Below are positions 42,483-54,123 of a DNA stretch of 64,000 nt, in pieces (position 1 is the stretch's first letter; each line of letters begins with the position of its first letter). This stretch comes from Dipteris shenzhenensis. Taxonomy: Eukaryota > Polypodiophyta > Polypodiopsida > Gleicheniales. The stretch lies in assembly GCA_047967505.1 (NCBI GenBank), contig CM106540.1; one strand, given 5' to 3'. The translations under genes and the position numbers were made by a program. A model generated the notes under the pieces. The model had not been told where the DNA came from. It worked only from the letters and a program-made list of their open reading frames with translations, and searched no databases.

Positions 42483-43203
42483 TGTAGCGGGAGATAGACT
42501 ATCCTCACTGTAGCGGGAGATAGACTATCCTCAATGTAGATGTGACACCAATGTAGCAGGAGATAGACTATCCTCAGTCTCTCTCCTGCTCAATACTAAC
42601 TGCAACTGAAACATGATGCACTCAATACACAAAGTGATGCTGTGGATGTGAGAGAGAATCAGAAGGGGAGAATGTAGTGGACCTCTGAAGAGGAAATAGA
42701 TACAACTGAATAATGAATGCCCAGAGGGCTGAATAAAACTGTATGAAGGGGCTGAAACCCTCACTGTAAAACTACCTAGATGAGGTGAATCCTCAATAGA
42801 TCCCTAAAGAGGCTGAGGCTACCCTACTGGTCTGTTGCAGGGCTACCCTCAGTAGATCCCTGAAAAGGCTGAGGCTACCCTGCTGGTCTGTTTTGCAGGG
42901 AGGCCTAGGTGCTACCTCACTAAAGGATGGAAGGCCTGAGGTGGGATGTGAAATGAAGGCCAAGGGGATGTCTTTTATAGGCCCCCTTGGGCCTCAAAAC
43001 TGACCAACCAGAATGGCTGACCGTACTGCTGCCCCCACCGACTGGGCTGATGTGGTACCAACCAGTCCACACGGTAGCCGACTGGCTGCTGATGTGGCAC
43101 CTTTGCTGTGACCGCTGCTATGACTATTGCTGCGTGGGTTGCTACTGAGCTGGGTGTCTGTGTGGTAGTCCAGTATGACCACAGGCGGTGGATGCCCGTG
43201 ACA
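42483..43203 (-). repeat. 5' LTR of gypsy G3
   Basis: On the minus strand it starts TGTCACGGGCATCC and ends CCCGCTACA just before the primer site; length 721 bp. A TATA-like CCTATAAAAG lies near 42970-42980. The last 100 bp hold three copies of TAGC(G/A)GGAGATAGACTATCCTCA (42484-42580). The partner LTR is lost, so the outer boundary is by pattern only. Confidence 0.65.
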
Positions 43204-45969
43204 GGCACCCTAAGGTTAGGGAGGAGCAGTGTATGCTAGGCTAGAGGATGCACATCAATTGGGCACAGGACCAGCCAGATCTTTTGGCGTTTGGAGATAG
43301 CTCCCTAGGGATACAGAGACGACAGCATGGACTCTTTTGCATTTGAGTGGAATAGGCACACTGATGGCTGAGATGGGGGTGACATATTGATCCAATACAG
43401 TTCTTCAAGGTGCGGTTTGGTGCCTGTGGCTCTAGGAGGGACAACCTCTTTTGTATTTTCAGTGAGACTATAAAGAGAAGTTTTGGACAGCTCGGGTAGA
43501 ACAATCAGCCAAGGTAGAGGTTGTCTTCTTCTTTGCGTACATGACTCGCATCGGGCAATGCCTTCATATGGATGCATCAACTTAAACTCCCTTGAGAGAG
43601 CATCACTGGGGTGAGCAGGAGGTCCCGTCTTCTTGGCATTTCTAAACTCATCATTGGACTAGTCTGAGACCACGGAAGATTTCTTGTTTCTTTTGGTTAT
43701 TGTCTCATGGAGGATTGCCTATTGGCCCCTGGTTAGAGTAGATGTAGATGGAGTAGATGTAGATGGATGACGGGTGCTTCTGCTATGCAAAGGCAGTTCT
43801 AGAGACGATCCCCCATTGCCTGTGGGGCTGCCCTGTGGCTCACTGGATATGGCTAGCAGCCTTGAGGATTGTAGTGCACACACAGCGGATGCACTAGCGG
43901 GGATTCACCTGGGGGATGGTTGCATGGCTCATGGAGGGGAGGCATCCCTTCTCGATTGATCTAGTTTTGCCAACATACATAGCTCATGGGTAGCAGATCT
44001 CTCTGATAGAGATTTATGACGCTTAGCGACCTCCTTGTGTACGTTTGATGTCCTTGCCAGAGGATAGTGTTTAAGGGACAGTGTCTAGCATTATAGCCTA
44101 GAACATCTAGGTTGCACGGCACAACCTAGTGATGGGTGGCTAGCAAATTCCTCCAACAACCATCATCTTTACTTTTAAATACATGGAAGCTATCCTCGGA
44201 AATGTTGCTATGCTTCACTTCAATCAGCCCAAATGCATCCAACCTAGCAAGCCTCCACACTCATTAGATATACAAGTCATATATACCGGTCTAACGTAAC
44301 CCTTTCCAAGTTGTCTTCCATGACTTGCATTGCATACAAACCTAACTGATATGCATACTTACAAAGCCACATCTTGGATAGAGAACTGTCTTTGTCCTAA
44401 CATCTTCCAAATTTGCATGTCTACACATGCCTCAATCAATATTTCCTCATAACCAACACCCCAGTTTCTTGCAGTTTCAACGATGTACTTCACTTTCTTC
44501 TTGGGAAAAGTCATAAGAGCATAATCCATGGACTGATGCCCATCCAACACAAGGCATACTCATGGTAAGCTTGATTGAACAACAGTGTGACGTGCTGCTT
44601 TTTGCAACACTCACTTTTTCTTCGTCTTCACACATTTTCTCCCTTATATTCCCTTGTATTATGTATTGCTCCTATCTATGACAAAGGTGGGTATCCTTGC
44701 TTGAAATAATCCTACTTTCATACATAATGTGCTTTGAGGACTAAATCTTCTCAAGTTTTGAAGTTAAGGAAAGTGGCTTGATAGATAGCATTGTTTGTAT
44801 GACTAGTGAAACTAGTAATATTTGTAATTGATGGTGACATGGTATACGCAAAGCACCCACTCACTACATTCAGCCTTGCTTGCTGTCACTCAAATTGTAG
44901 CTGCCAGTGTCATGATGTTGTGGCTTGTTGCCATCCTACTGCTAACGATTTTGTTGGCCTACCTCCCCTTCCTGGTAGACTACAGGTCCGTCCACCTACT
45001 GAGCTCTTGCTGCTGCTTGGTTTTGACCCCTTATGCTGATTTGGCTGACTGCTAATGCTGCTGTTGTGTCTACCTTGCTGATGCTGTTGTTGAGTCTACC
45101 TGCATGGCACGTGTTCCTATTGCTGCCTGTAAGCAGCCTTGCTGTTGCTAGGTCTATATGGCCTGGCTCTACATTGGCTGCTCCCACAGCCTATGTCTCC
45201 TGTAGAGTACACAAATGTTGATCAGAGCAAATGTTGGCCTCTGATCAGTGAACCAGACATGGAAAAGAAAGGAGACAATTTCTGGTCAAGAAATATACAT
45301 GCTACCGTGATGCACCTGGCATTTCAACGCAGTTTGTTCAACATCTGAAGTTTTATAAGAAAACGAGCTAATAGACCATCCAAACCAACCAAGGAAGATC
45401 CAAGCAGAAGCCAAGCATCCACTTTCTGTTGATTATTAACAGGAGGCGTTCCCTGATACAATCCGATGCCACTGCCAACATAGTCAGTCACTACATCATG
45501 CGTTTACTTTCAGCTAAAACAGGATATAACATCACCTGAATCCTAGACATTCGCTCTCACATTAAGGCCTTATGTATGGAGGGACTTTGTTCAAGATAAG
45601 AGTTCCCGCTATGTCGTGGAAATGGCCCAAACACTTCCCCAAAATATTGGAAATAGAATCTTATGTTATGTAGCGTCTGAGACATAACAAAATCGCTTTT
45701 TGAAGGTAAACTAAGTCCGAATCCTGACAAATTTCCCCCATCACATAGGCCCTTGGATTCCATGAAGGACAAAGACTATCACGAGTATTCACGAAGCCCT
45801 TGTTTCTTTCTGGGTGTGACCAAAGGAGCCTATTTGTTGAACATTACATCAGAAGTATACTTTGAAGTTTATATGCCCAAATAGGGAAAGAAATTAAAAT
45901 GCCACACCCAATCTTCTTGGATTCTTGCACCGGATACAAGCACTCTCAGATAAAACTGCTTTAATTGAC
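43204..45969. other. low-repeat region downstream of the PMEI gene, no recognisable gene
   Basis: Open frames are short (at most about 90 codons) and show no domain. A CTGCTGTTG-rich stretch lies near 45000-45130. None of the copia or gypsy motifs used elsewhere was found. It may be old intergenic DNA and the 3' flank of the gene at 45970. Confidence 0.4.
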
Positions 45970-46797
45970 TTAAAATGCAATGGGCGCGGACACTGGGATG
46001 TAGGGTCGTGAGGATGCGTCGTGTCCACCATGTTGTAGGGTCTGAGCGAATTCTAACGCAATACTTAACAAGTTGCATATCGCGCCTCCCTGCTCGATCA
46101 TTTGATCTTTGATATGTCCGCTCATGTCCTGGAACCCATCCGAGCAAGTGTCTTGATCCGTGTACGAAGCGCTGAGCCAAGTTTGCACGTCGCTCACCTG
46201 GGCGTGGAACGTGGGCGAGTGCAGATCCAGTGTAGTGAGACGGGCGATGGAGAGGCCGAGCTCGTCTCTGGATCCGTCCATGAGCTCCAAGCAATCCTGG
46301 AGAAGAGCGATCTCGAAGTCGGAGGCGTGCGAGTGGGAGAGGTTCAAGGCAAGGAAGTAGGTGCGATTGACGAGGTCGAGGGAGACGGAAGCGAAGATGG
46401 AAATGAGGACGGGGAGGGGAGAGGAGGAGGCGGAGGGGAAGGAGGAGAGGGTGAGAAGGCAGAGGTGGGGGAAGGAGGTGGAGTTACACAGGGCAAAGAG
46501 GTCGGAGGGGGAGGGGGAGGGGGAGGGGGAGGGGAGGGAGAGGCGAGGGGAGGGGCGATGGTGGCAGGAAGAGAAGAGCAGAAGAAGAAGGAGGAGGAGG
46601 AAGGTAATGGCGATGGAGGAGGAGCAGGCAAGGAGGACGCCATAGCCATAGCCACAGCTACAGCCACAGCCACAGCCACAGAGCTTTCTTCTTGAAGGTT
46701 GCTGATCATCGCTACTAGTGTTGTTGTTCACCTTCGTGTAGGCAACCATACCCCAAGAAGCCACCATTTCTCTCTTTGCACACTTCTCCAAGTCCAT
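45970..46797 (-). CDS. PMEI-domain protein with N-terminal membrane anchor
   Basis: This intact 275-residue single-exon frame starts at the ATG at 46797. A short cytosolic head (residues 1-39) is followed by a Cys-Gly run (about 40-53), a membrane segment (about 54-76, with eight Leu in a row), a Pro-Ser linker (80-98) and a PMEI domain (about 99-255). Family signs are FALCNSTSFPHLCLLTLSS, the LLQDCLELMDGSRDELGLS block and VQTWLSASYTDQDTCSDGF, with the expected four Cys. Such domains inhibit pectin methylesterase in the cell wall or form the pro-region of type I enzymes. No esterase catalytic domain follows at 45550-45970, so it is a stand-alone inhibitor or a gene cut short. It is the only clear host gene here. 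Confidence 0.85.
   Translation of the reverse strand: MDLEKCAKREMVASWGMVAYTKVNNNTSSDDQQPSRRKLCGCGCGCSCGYGYGVLLACSSSIAITFLLLLLLLLFSSCHHRPSPRLSLPSPSPSPSPSDLFALCNSTSFPHLCLLTLSSFPSASSSPLPVLISIFASVSLDLVNRTYFLALNLSHSHASDFEIALLQDCLELMDGSRDELGLSIARLTTLDLHSPTFHAQVSDVQTWLSASYTDQDTCSDGFQDMSGHIKDQMIEQGGAICNLLSIALEFAQTLQHGGHDASSRPYIPVSAPIAF
46640..46685 (-). repeat. hexanucleotide repeat encoding Cys-Gly in the PMEI gene
   Basis: Seven or eight units of CCACAG with variants (CCATAG, CTACAG) lie on the plus strand. On the coding strand they give TGTGGC/TATGGC codons and the alternating Cys-Gly/Tyr-Gly tract just before the membrane segment. Confidence 0.85.
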
Positions 46798-47868
46798 ATT
46801 TATTCTAGACTAGGTTCCCATCGCCCCCCTGCCGCTTTTGTTGTTCACAAACTCCGCTTGTGTGAAAGTCTAGACAGCACAAGCCAACATTATCTTTGAT
46901 CAAGAATGTGATTTGCCGAAACCGTTGGTGGAGTTTCTGCGAACCAAATAGATTTTTTTGCACATTCAAAAAGCTGATGGGCATGCCCATGAAGGATCTA
47001 CATTTTTGTTAATGAGAGCAAAGCTTGACTTGAAAGCTTTAAACTATGAGGCAATACAAAACAACACATACTTGTTGCTCAAAATGCAAACACTAAGATA
47101 AACAAAGTAGTGGATGCCAAGAAGGGCACTTCAAACCCCCCCTAAATTGATGGTGTAGATAAAGGAACAAATTTTTTGTGCACAATCATGATTTCTAGAT
47201 TTGCTTCCTATAATTGTGAACGCCACTATTTTGAGCCAATGTGATGTCGTTATCTTGACATGGACACTTCCATTAGTAGACATTAATTATGCAAGCTATC
47301 CAAGTCTTTATTCCTTGTCAACACAACTAGCCGCAAAGTTCCATGCGTTTGGCTACAAACATTGAATGGCTTTTAGTTGTGAATCCTCATGCATACTTTC
47401 ATTCTTACCATCATAAAAAATTCCCATAACTCAAACTTGTAAGAACCACATCTCTTGTGCATTAATCAATGCGTTGCGGTGGCAAGAAACATTTACTTTA
47501 AAGGATGCTTGCACGTTACATGAACCAAGGTATCCTTCAAAGCTAGATGAAATAGGCTATACTTCAAAGCTAACATTATTAAAAACCATCACAATCTTGA
47601 TGAGGTCATATTGCAAAGAAGTGGTTGGATGACCATTGCCGCGTTTACATTTCAATACTCAATAGGTGGTTAGAGGCTTTTCATTCAAATGCACACTATT
47701 TACACAAATGATTTATGATACTTCAACAAGATATTGGATGCTCGGATTCAAAGACCCACCCTTTGCATCAAATCCCAACCTTCAAATTTCCCTTGCTTTG
47801 CAATACAATGTTGCCCTACACCACCTAAAGTTTTGAGGATGCAATTAATGAATGGTATATCAAATATT
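46798..47868. other. upstream region of the PMEI gene, no recognisable gene
   Basis: The first 200 bp are the presumed promoter and 5' untranslated region on the minus strand; no convincing TATA box was picked out. The remaining AT-rich sequence to 47868 shows no coding motif and no repeat shared with other parts of the window. Confidence 0.4.
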
Positions 47869-48049
47869 TGTGGGGGTTAAAGGCCACCGTACCTTAACCC
47901 CGGTTATGTACAATACTCAAATGCATATATATATGGATGACATAGAAGATTAAGGTATTTTGCACCCACCAAAACTTGTGTGACTCTCTCTTATCGCTCT
48001 CCCTCTCTCTCACCTTCTTCCATTCCACTTTCATTGTTGAGATCTCTCA
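47869..48049 (+). repeat. 5' LTR of copia family F
   Basis: The short LTR (about 181 bp) starts TGTGGGGGTTAAAGGCC and ends GATCTCTCA, two bases before the primer site TGGTATCAGAGC at 48052-48063. ATATATATAT near 47925 may be the TATA region. The left edge is based on TG and on similarity to position 36. Confidence 0.6.
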
Positions 48050-48051
48050 AC

Positions 48052-48063
48052 TGGTATCAGAGC
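48052..48063 (+). other. primer binding site of copia family F
   Basis: TGGTATCAGAGC is an exact match to the usual plant copia initiator-Met primer site. Confidence 0.85.
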
Positions 48064-49572
48064 GCAGGTGTTCTAGTTGAGCTCGGGTGTGAGCATGGAG
48101 CCCGAAGTTTGCTCTACTACAGCTTTGTGGGAGGAAGGAGAAGCTTCGTTGGGTGTCTTTACCTGCATCCTGATGTGCAGATACCTTGTAGAAACCTTTG
48201 GAAAGTTCTCTGAGTGGTTTTTTGCAAGCCAACATGTAGTTTGGGAGGCAAAAGATAGTCTATTTTAGACCTGAGAGTCTTGTGATGAAGATATCTTTCT
48301 CTAGACGTTGAATCTCGCCCTGAGATCAAAAGCAAAGTTGTAGAAGACTTTGAGTACTTTATTTTTCACTTTTTACATCTCTGTCATTCGGGTTTTCAGT
48401 GAAAAATTATAGCTCCTGGCAAAAAAAACGAAATTCAATTTCCCGCGCGGATTTCATGTGTTGGATCTCCATACCCAGGCCACCATTTACAGTTCAGACA
48501 CTCCCAGTGGATTCAGAGCGCGGTCCAAAACTTGTACCTGTGAAGTTGCTTCCGATTCTGTGAAGTTCTGAAGATGTGGTAAAGCTCTGTCTACTCCAAC
48601 GTATTCATTTCGTCATTTCCTATGTGAGTGGGATCTCAACATCTGGGCCTCCATTTGTAGAGCTGTCTATCCCGTTGGATCCGGGACTACCTAAAACATA
48701 TGTCTACAAAGCTGCTTGCCATTCCGTGAAGAATTGATGGAGTTGTGTTTCTCTGTGTTTTTTTGTCGTCTCTTTGAAGGAAAATCCTCAAAGTTTCTAA
48801 GACCTTCTCATTGATTGCCTTTGGTATTTTGGCTAAGGTTCATTTTTGCAAGTAAATGCAAGGGTCGACTGGCTCTTACTCCATCCTTGGATGAGATTTT
48901 GGAGTTGTGGCAGAAGAGAGACACTTACAGATTGTCTTGCTGAGTTTGATTATGCAGTGATGCCCATGTTTTGACATATCCCAGGTTCTATTTTCACTAG
49001 TGGTCATTGCCGTGGAGCCATGATTTCTTGGATATACCTTCTGCAGATCACTCTGGTTGCAGTCTGAGTGCACTCATTTGTGGTTTGCATTGGGTTGCAG
49101 TGGATGCTTTACAGGCCATTTGGATGCATTGCGATCCTTGTTGGATGTGCGTATAGGCCCAGATTTCCTTGTGGGATGCTTTATGGATGGACATTTAGCA
49201 CACAGATGCTATTTTATGCTAAGGGAAAGCTTCGACACATTGTACTTGATGCACTCATAGTGCTATGCTCTCTTGTATGAGACATTATTGATGCTTATGC
49301 CCATGGATGATGTTTATGCTTGAGGCATTTGGCTCTTATTGACATTGGGTTTGCCATTGTTTTGTCATTGTAGGTTGACATTTTCTTTTGGGCCAGATTC
49401 GCTCATATGGATGCATAGTATATGCACATGAGTCAAATGCATTTTGATGCTTTGAGCCTTGAGTTTTGGTGACACTATTCTTCATTAAGGCAGACATAAT
49501 GGGTGCACCTAATATTTGGAGTGATTTCTCTCTTGCAGGTACTAGCATTTGGGATTTTGTTTCATTTGCATC
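48064..49572. other. copia F leader, non-coding
   Basis: No coding family is seen in the 1.5 kb between primer site and gag. Frames are short. GTTGCAGTGGATGC and TTGGATGC strings recur loosely near 49090-49150. Confidence 0.4.
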
Positions 49573-50945
49573 ATGGCATCCTCTTCCATGTCTGAAAAGG
49601 AGTTTTTCAGCATTAAAAAGTTTTATGGGACACTTTTCTTTGTGGAAAGAACAAAGAAGGGATGTGCTTATTCTCAAAAGAAGCAAATTAAACCCTTGGC
49701 AAGGATTAAAGCTAAGCCTGCAGATATGTCTGAGGATGATTGGAATGAGTTGGATGCATTAGCAAAGTCTATTGTTAGACTTCATCTTGCAGAGTCACTT
49801 TATTTCATAGTAGTAAATGAGCAGACTAAGGAAGATTTGTGGAAGAAATTATGTGCCACTTATGAGAACAAAACTGCCTGTAATAAAGTTTACCTCATGA
49901 AGAGGTTGTTTGAGCTGCAGATGAAGGAAGGGGTCTCCATTGTTTCTCACTTGAATGAATTTAATATTATTTTCAGCCACAGATTCAGGATCAGAAGATG
50001 AATTTTGATACAGAGACTAAGGCAATATTCCTCTTATGTTCATTGCCATCCTCATGGGATACCCTCTATATAGCTGTCAATAACTCTACACTTGGTGGAG
50101 TACTGAAGTTTGATGATGTTGTGGGTAGCTTGTTGGCCAAGGAGATTAGACGGAAGTCTATGGATGGCAACAAGTAGGATGCAACCTTAAATGTGCAAAG
50201 GGGCAGGTCACAATTCAGAGGGAAGTCTTGTGGCAAATCCAAGGCACGGAACATTGAGTGTTACCACCATGGCAAGAAGGGCCACATGAAAAAGGATTGC
50301 TAAGCTGAAAAGAGACAAAAGGATAAGAAAATCGAGGTGCAAATAAGAAGGAAGAGAGTCTAAGGGAGGACAAAGGAAAAATGAAGATCGAGGAGATTAA
50401 TGCAGCCACCATTGATGAGAGTGACAATGACATTCTCTTCATGTCTAGTCTACCTGTAGACTTGCTTACCACTTCCAATGATGCATATTCCCAGGATTGG
50501 ATTTTGGATTCTGGTGCTTCATTCCATGTTACTCCCCATAGGGAATGGTTCTCCACTTATGATAGTGGAAAGACAGGTTGTGTGCGTCTTGGAAATAACT
50601 ATGCATGTGTGACATAGTGGGAGCAAGTAACATAAAGTTTTCTTTTGCAAATGGGTCTACATTTGTTTTGAAAAATGTGAGACATGTGCCTAAGCTAACC
50701 ACATCGGGTCAACTAGATGATGTTGGTTTTCAGACCACTTTTGGCTTTCAAAGTTGGAAAATTCAGAAGGGCTCTATGGTTTTGGCCAGGGGTGCCAAGT
50801 ATGGGACTTTGTATCCCTTACATGTATCAAGGGTGTTTGATCATGTTGTTGCAATAACCGACTAGCCAAGTACTTCTTTGTGGCATTGCAGGTTGGGGCA
50901 CATGAGCCAGAATGGAATGAAACTCTTATGCCATTTGGGGAGGTT
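49573..50945 (+). pseudogene. copia family F gag, protease and start of pre-integrase region
   Basis: Gag starts MASSSMSEKEFFSIKKFYG. It has the UBN2-type sequence AKSIVRLHLAESLYFIV and LWKKLCATYENKTACNKVYL. A frameshift occurs near 49975, a stop near 50176, and the zinc knuckle reads CYHHGKKGHMKKDC (second Cys changed to His). Protease has WILDSGASFHVTPHREWF near 50500. After a further break comes LWHCRLGHMSQNGMKLL (50880-50930), the pre-integrase H-x-R-L-G-H signature. Sequence similarity ends there. Confidence 0.8.
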
Positions 50946-52479
50946 ATTTTGTAGCTTGGTGTTGACTTTCTTACTAAGGAAGGTTATTTTGTAGCTTCCA
51001 AAGTAGCTTCCATTCTTTTCATGGCAGGTTCTTGTGTTACATGAAGACAAATTCTTGTGTAACTACCATTTGCCTTGAAGATGATGCAGTGAATTCAAGG
51101 TGTCTCGATAGACTAGTGGTCGAGCAGGTTCTTGTGTTATTGTCTCTCATTTTTACAAGTTCTTGTGTAACTACTCGATAGGAGGTAGAGAACGTTTTTT
51201 GTGTGATATCATCCTTTATTGGCACTTTTCCCTTGTCCTTGAGCAGGTTCTTATGGTTCTACCTTTTTCAAGGTAGGTTCTTGTGGTTCTAATCTCCAAT
51301 ATTTGCCTTGATTTTTCATAGTTGGTAGGCTTGAATTTGACAGTTGCCTCTCATTTTTTATTGATGATGATTTTAGAGGCTTTGGTCTCCATTATTTCTT
51401 CTATTCTTTATTGATCACATTGTCATTACTACTTGAAGATGATGGAGGTGGTCTTGTTGCACATAGTACCTTGGGGACCCAATTACAAGTGTTTCCAAGG
51501 TAATATTCCTAGGCCTCTAGTAGTCTTGTGGAAACCCAATGGTATTGTACCTTTCTTGTTGGATGGCATCGTTTTGTTCTTCGATGTTGAGGTTTGTTTT
51601 TTACATGATGGGGAGGCTTTGGATGTCGATGTTTGATCATAACCCAAATGTATGATTCATCTTCAAAGAACCCTAGGGTCTCTCCTTTTTGGACCCACCC
51701 TTGCTTGGTTTCTCTTCGTCTTTGCCTTCTTTGTTGGTGAGATTCTTACAGAGGTTGAGAACTAGAATTGGATGTTGATGTTGATGCTTGAATTCTGGGA
51801 TGGTTGGTAGTGATTAGTACAACTTGATGGGTTGATTCATTACCAAACAACCCTTTGTGTGTGTCTGGGATCCAGATTTTACCAAGAGTTGTAGCTTCCA
51901 TTAAGGTAACTGCAGGAGTTACAAAAAACTTGCAAGGCACAATGTGACTTTCCCCATGGAAACATTCAGCATTAAAGAACCAACAACAGAGGTACCTCCT
52001 ATGGATTGAATTTCAGAAACAAATACTTCAGAGATGTTTTAATGTTTCCCAAGAGATGAGGTTCTTGCTTGCTCGATCATCTACCAAGACCTGGTATTTG
52101 GCATGTTGCACATGCTAATGACAACTCTACCCAAAGTAGAGATGGATTAATCTCCATCCCTTTAGTATCAATGGAATTATTGATTGCAAGTTCAACTTGA
52201 TTAGGTAGTACCACACTTATGCTATAAAAAGGTGTAATGGCGGTAGGTTTATCATTATCAAGGTGCATAAATTGAGTTCTTTTTGTACTTGGCAGATCTA
52301 TTGCGGCCAATGTATGTATGCAATTTGTTGAGTCTTCTAACTCTAGTAAAGAATCACTCTAAGAGCCTTCTAACTCTTTCCATTGTCCTCTTCCTTATAA
52401 GCATTGAATACATTTACCAATGTCGACCTATTGGTGGTGTCAGATTCAATTGCTGCAAATAGATTCCCTAACATAGGGT
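50946..52479. other. unassigned; cluster of GGTTCTTGTG motifs
   Basis: Between 51010 and 51290 the motif GGTTCTTGTG, often as GCAGGTTCTTGTGTTA, or a close variant occurs six times at irregular spacing. The rest has no recognisable coding motif. Confidence 0.35.
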
Positions 52480-52890
52480 GATCCTTCCAAGTTTAGAGAT
52501 ATACCCTCATAACTTGCTCATCCTTATGTAAATATATTCTATTTGAGCTCCTGTCATGGACCAATCCTGCATTTCATATGAAAGGTCTAGCCATTTTGAT
52601 GTCATAGCCATTTGGTTGGTTGGGGAAGTCCATTACAACAAACCACACTTGATAGGTTAGACCGAAGGTCTTAAACTTGATATCCCTTATAACTCCTTTT
52701 GATTAGGTTATTGCTTCATTTGGTGGCCAATTTGACTACGATTTGTGCTCTCCACCATCTTGGGTCATCCCCACTTGGCCTAGTACTTCTTAGTGGCTAT
52801 GCTTACACCCGCTCCTCCATCCAATGTTGTCACCATAAAATTGGAAAAGGTTTCCCTTAATCTAGCTATTGTAGAAGGGGTAAAAGAGTG
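52480..52890 (-). pseudogene. gypsy aspartic protease relic
   Basis: With stops passed over, minus-strand frames give MVTTLDGGAGVSIATKKY, then VIRDIKFKTFGLTYQVWFVV-like sequence, and MARPF...NAGLVHDRSSNRIYL. The L-D-G-G-A-G-V-x-I loop and the later M-A-R-P-F/H-D block match gypsy retropepsins. Neighbouring gag or RT was not recognised. Confidence 0.5.
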
Positions 52891-53530
52891 AGGATCATTT
52901 AAGGATGGTGCTTGGAGCCACTGAGGCTCTAACATTGGAGGGTTCTCCCATGTATTTATCCAAGCTTATGGACTCCTTTGAGCTAGACATGCCACCTTGT
53001 AGTGGCTATTGTAAGATGTATGAACCGACTTGAAGCTTGTTGATGCTAAGGATGTAGAGCTAGGTGTATAATTCGATAAGAGGGTATTTGAGGCACTATC
53101 CTTGGGCTCAAGATCAGCTCTTAGGACTCATCTTGATCTTAAGTGCATGTGTTAGTACACACAGTTGGGGCCCTAATTCTAAGATTCCTCTTAGATGTGA
53201 GGTCAAGGGGTTGACAAATTTCCTCCAAATTTCATTATTTTTGTCTAAATTTCTAGTTGCCAACATTCGATTTTAAGGAGCTAATGTAGCATGGTCAAAG
53301 TTAAACCCAACATGGTCAAAGTTAATGCAACATACACTGTGTTATTAAGTGCAATAAGTGTCGGGTTATTAATGCATCATGCATCAATTATTAATGTAGC
53401 GTTGACTTTTATAACCAGCATTGACTTTGCTAACCAAGCATGCATTGGATTAAGGCTAATACAGCATGTGCTATGTTATTAATGTAGCAGATAGGCTCAC
53501 TGGCCTATTAGTGCAATGTGTTTGTTGGCA
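52891..53530. other. unassigned; short ATGGTCAAAGTTAA repeat
   Basis: CATGGTCAAAGTTAA occurs twice near 53290-53325. The surrounding 53290-53480 has several similar TTATTAATG(C/T)A(T/G)CA segments. No gene is seen. Confidence 0.35.
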
Positions 53531-53731
53531 ACTTGTGCACTCAACAATTGAAGACCAAAGTCAACCATTTTGCCTTTCATGCACGCCACATTTTGAAGGG
53601 AGGGCCAACCCTAATCTTTTTATAACACTCTCTTTCCTCATTGTTTTACAATCATCTGCTTATTTGGCTCCAAGGCACAATCCTAGCTCCATGGCCTTGC
53701 CACTACATTACCACCAACTAATGTAGTTAAC
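53531..53731 (-). repeat. repeat D copy 5, without GA tract
   Basis: Reversed, it reads TGTTAACTACATTAG, GAGCTAGGATTGTGCCTTGGAGCC, a short AATGAGGAAAGAGAG, TTATAAAAAGATTAGGG, GGCCCTCCCTTCAAAATG and TTGACTTTGGTCTTCA. In copies 2 and 3 the short purine stretch is replaced by the long GA run. TGTTAAC may be the left terminus of this LTR-like repeat. Confidence 0.6.
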
Positions 53732-54123
53732 ATGCCCCCTTCCTATCCTCAATCTAGTCCCCTAGATCGTGAAAAGGTCATGGTTGTTGTTTTGTTGTCG
53801 ATGAAAATCATTCTTGATGTGTACCCATGTGAAATTTTGCCATTTGTAGTGCTTCATAGTTCTTCACTAGATCTGCTTTGGCAGAATTGTTGCTGGGAAG
53901 ATGGATATTGCATCTGGTAGCATTGGATTCCATTGTAATTGGTGGCATGACTTGATTGATTGCAATGGTTAGACATTGGGTGGATGGATTATAGAGGAGT
54001 ACATCTAAGGTGTAAGTTAGTAGTAGGATTGACGTAAGATCCTAGTGGTGTTAGGGTTAGTGGAGTCAATATAGTGTATTCTCATTCTCCTCCTTAAGTC
54101 CCATATTTACTATGAGTGGGACT
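53732..54123. other. no recognisable feature
   Basis: Unique-looking sequence lies between repeat D copy 5 and the copia A LTR. It has one short frame at 53732-53920 and no known motif. Confidence 0.3.

Larger units (their letters stand above)
38820..43203 (-). mobile_element. Ty3/gypsy element G3, 3'-truncated
   Basis: Minus-strand order is 5' LTR (43203-42483), primer site, gag, protease region, reverse transcriptase, RNase H and the integrase zinc-binding region. It then stops at repeat D. RT and RNase H motifs resemble chromovirus-type gypsy elements rather than the G1 type. Stops and frameshifts are frequent. Confidence 0.8.
47869..50945 (+). mobile_element. Ty1/copia family F element, 3'-truncated
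   Basis: The element keeps a short 5' LTR, primer site, a 1.5-kb leader, gag, protease and the start of the GAG-pre-integrase region. It is lost after about 50945. No integrase, RT, RNase H or 3' LTR is present. Stops and a frameshift disrupt gag. Confidence 0.75.

Noticed and set aside
44359-44550. 63-codon minus-strand frame that vaguely recalls a pentatricopeptide repeat segment
   Set aside because: Only a few scattered residues fit, no repeat period is visible and the neighbouring sequence does not continue the pattern.
45869-46294. 141-codon minus-strand frame rich in Arg and His
   Set aside because: It overlaps the PMEI frame in another register and has no domain; the PMEI frame has clear family motifs.
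46102-46695. 197-codon plus-strand frame rich in Glu and Gly
   Set aside because: It is the complement of the PMEI gene; the low-complexity Glu/Gly runs mirror the Pro-Ser and Leu tracts of the real frame.
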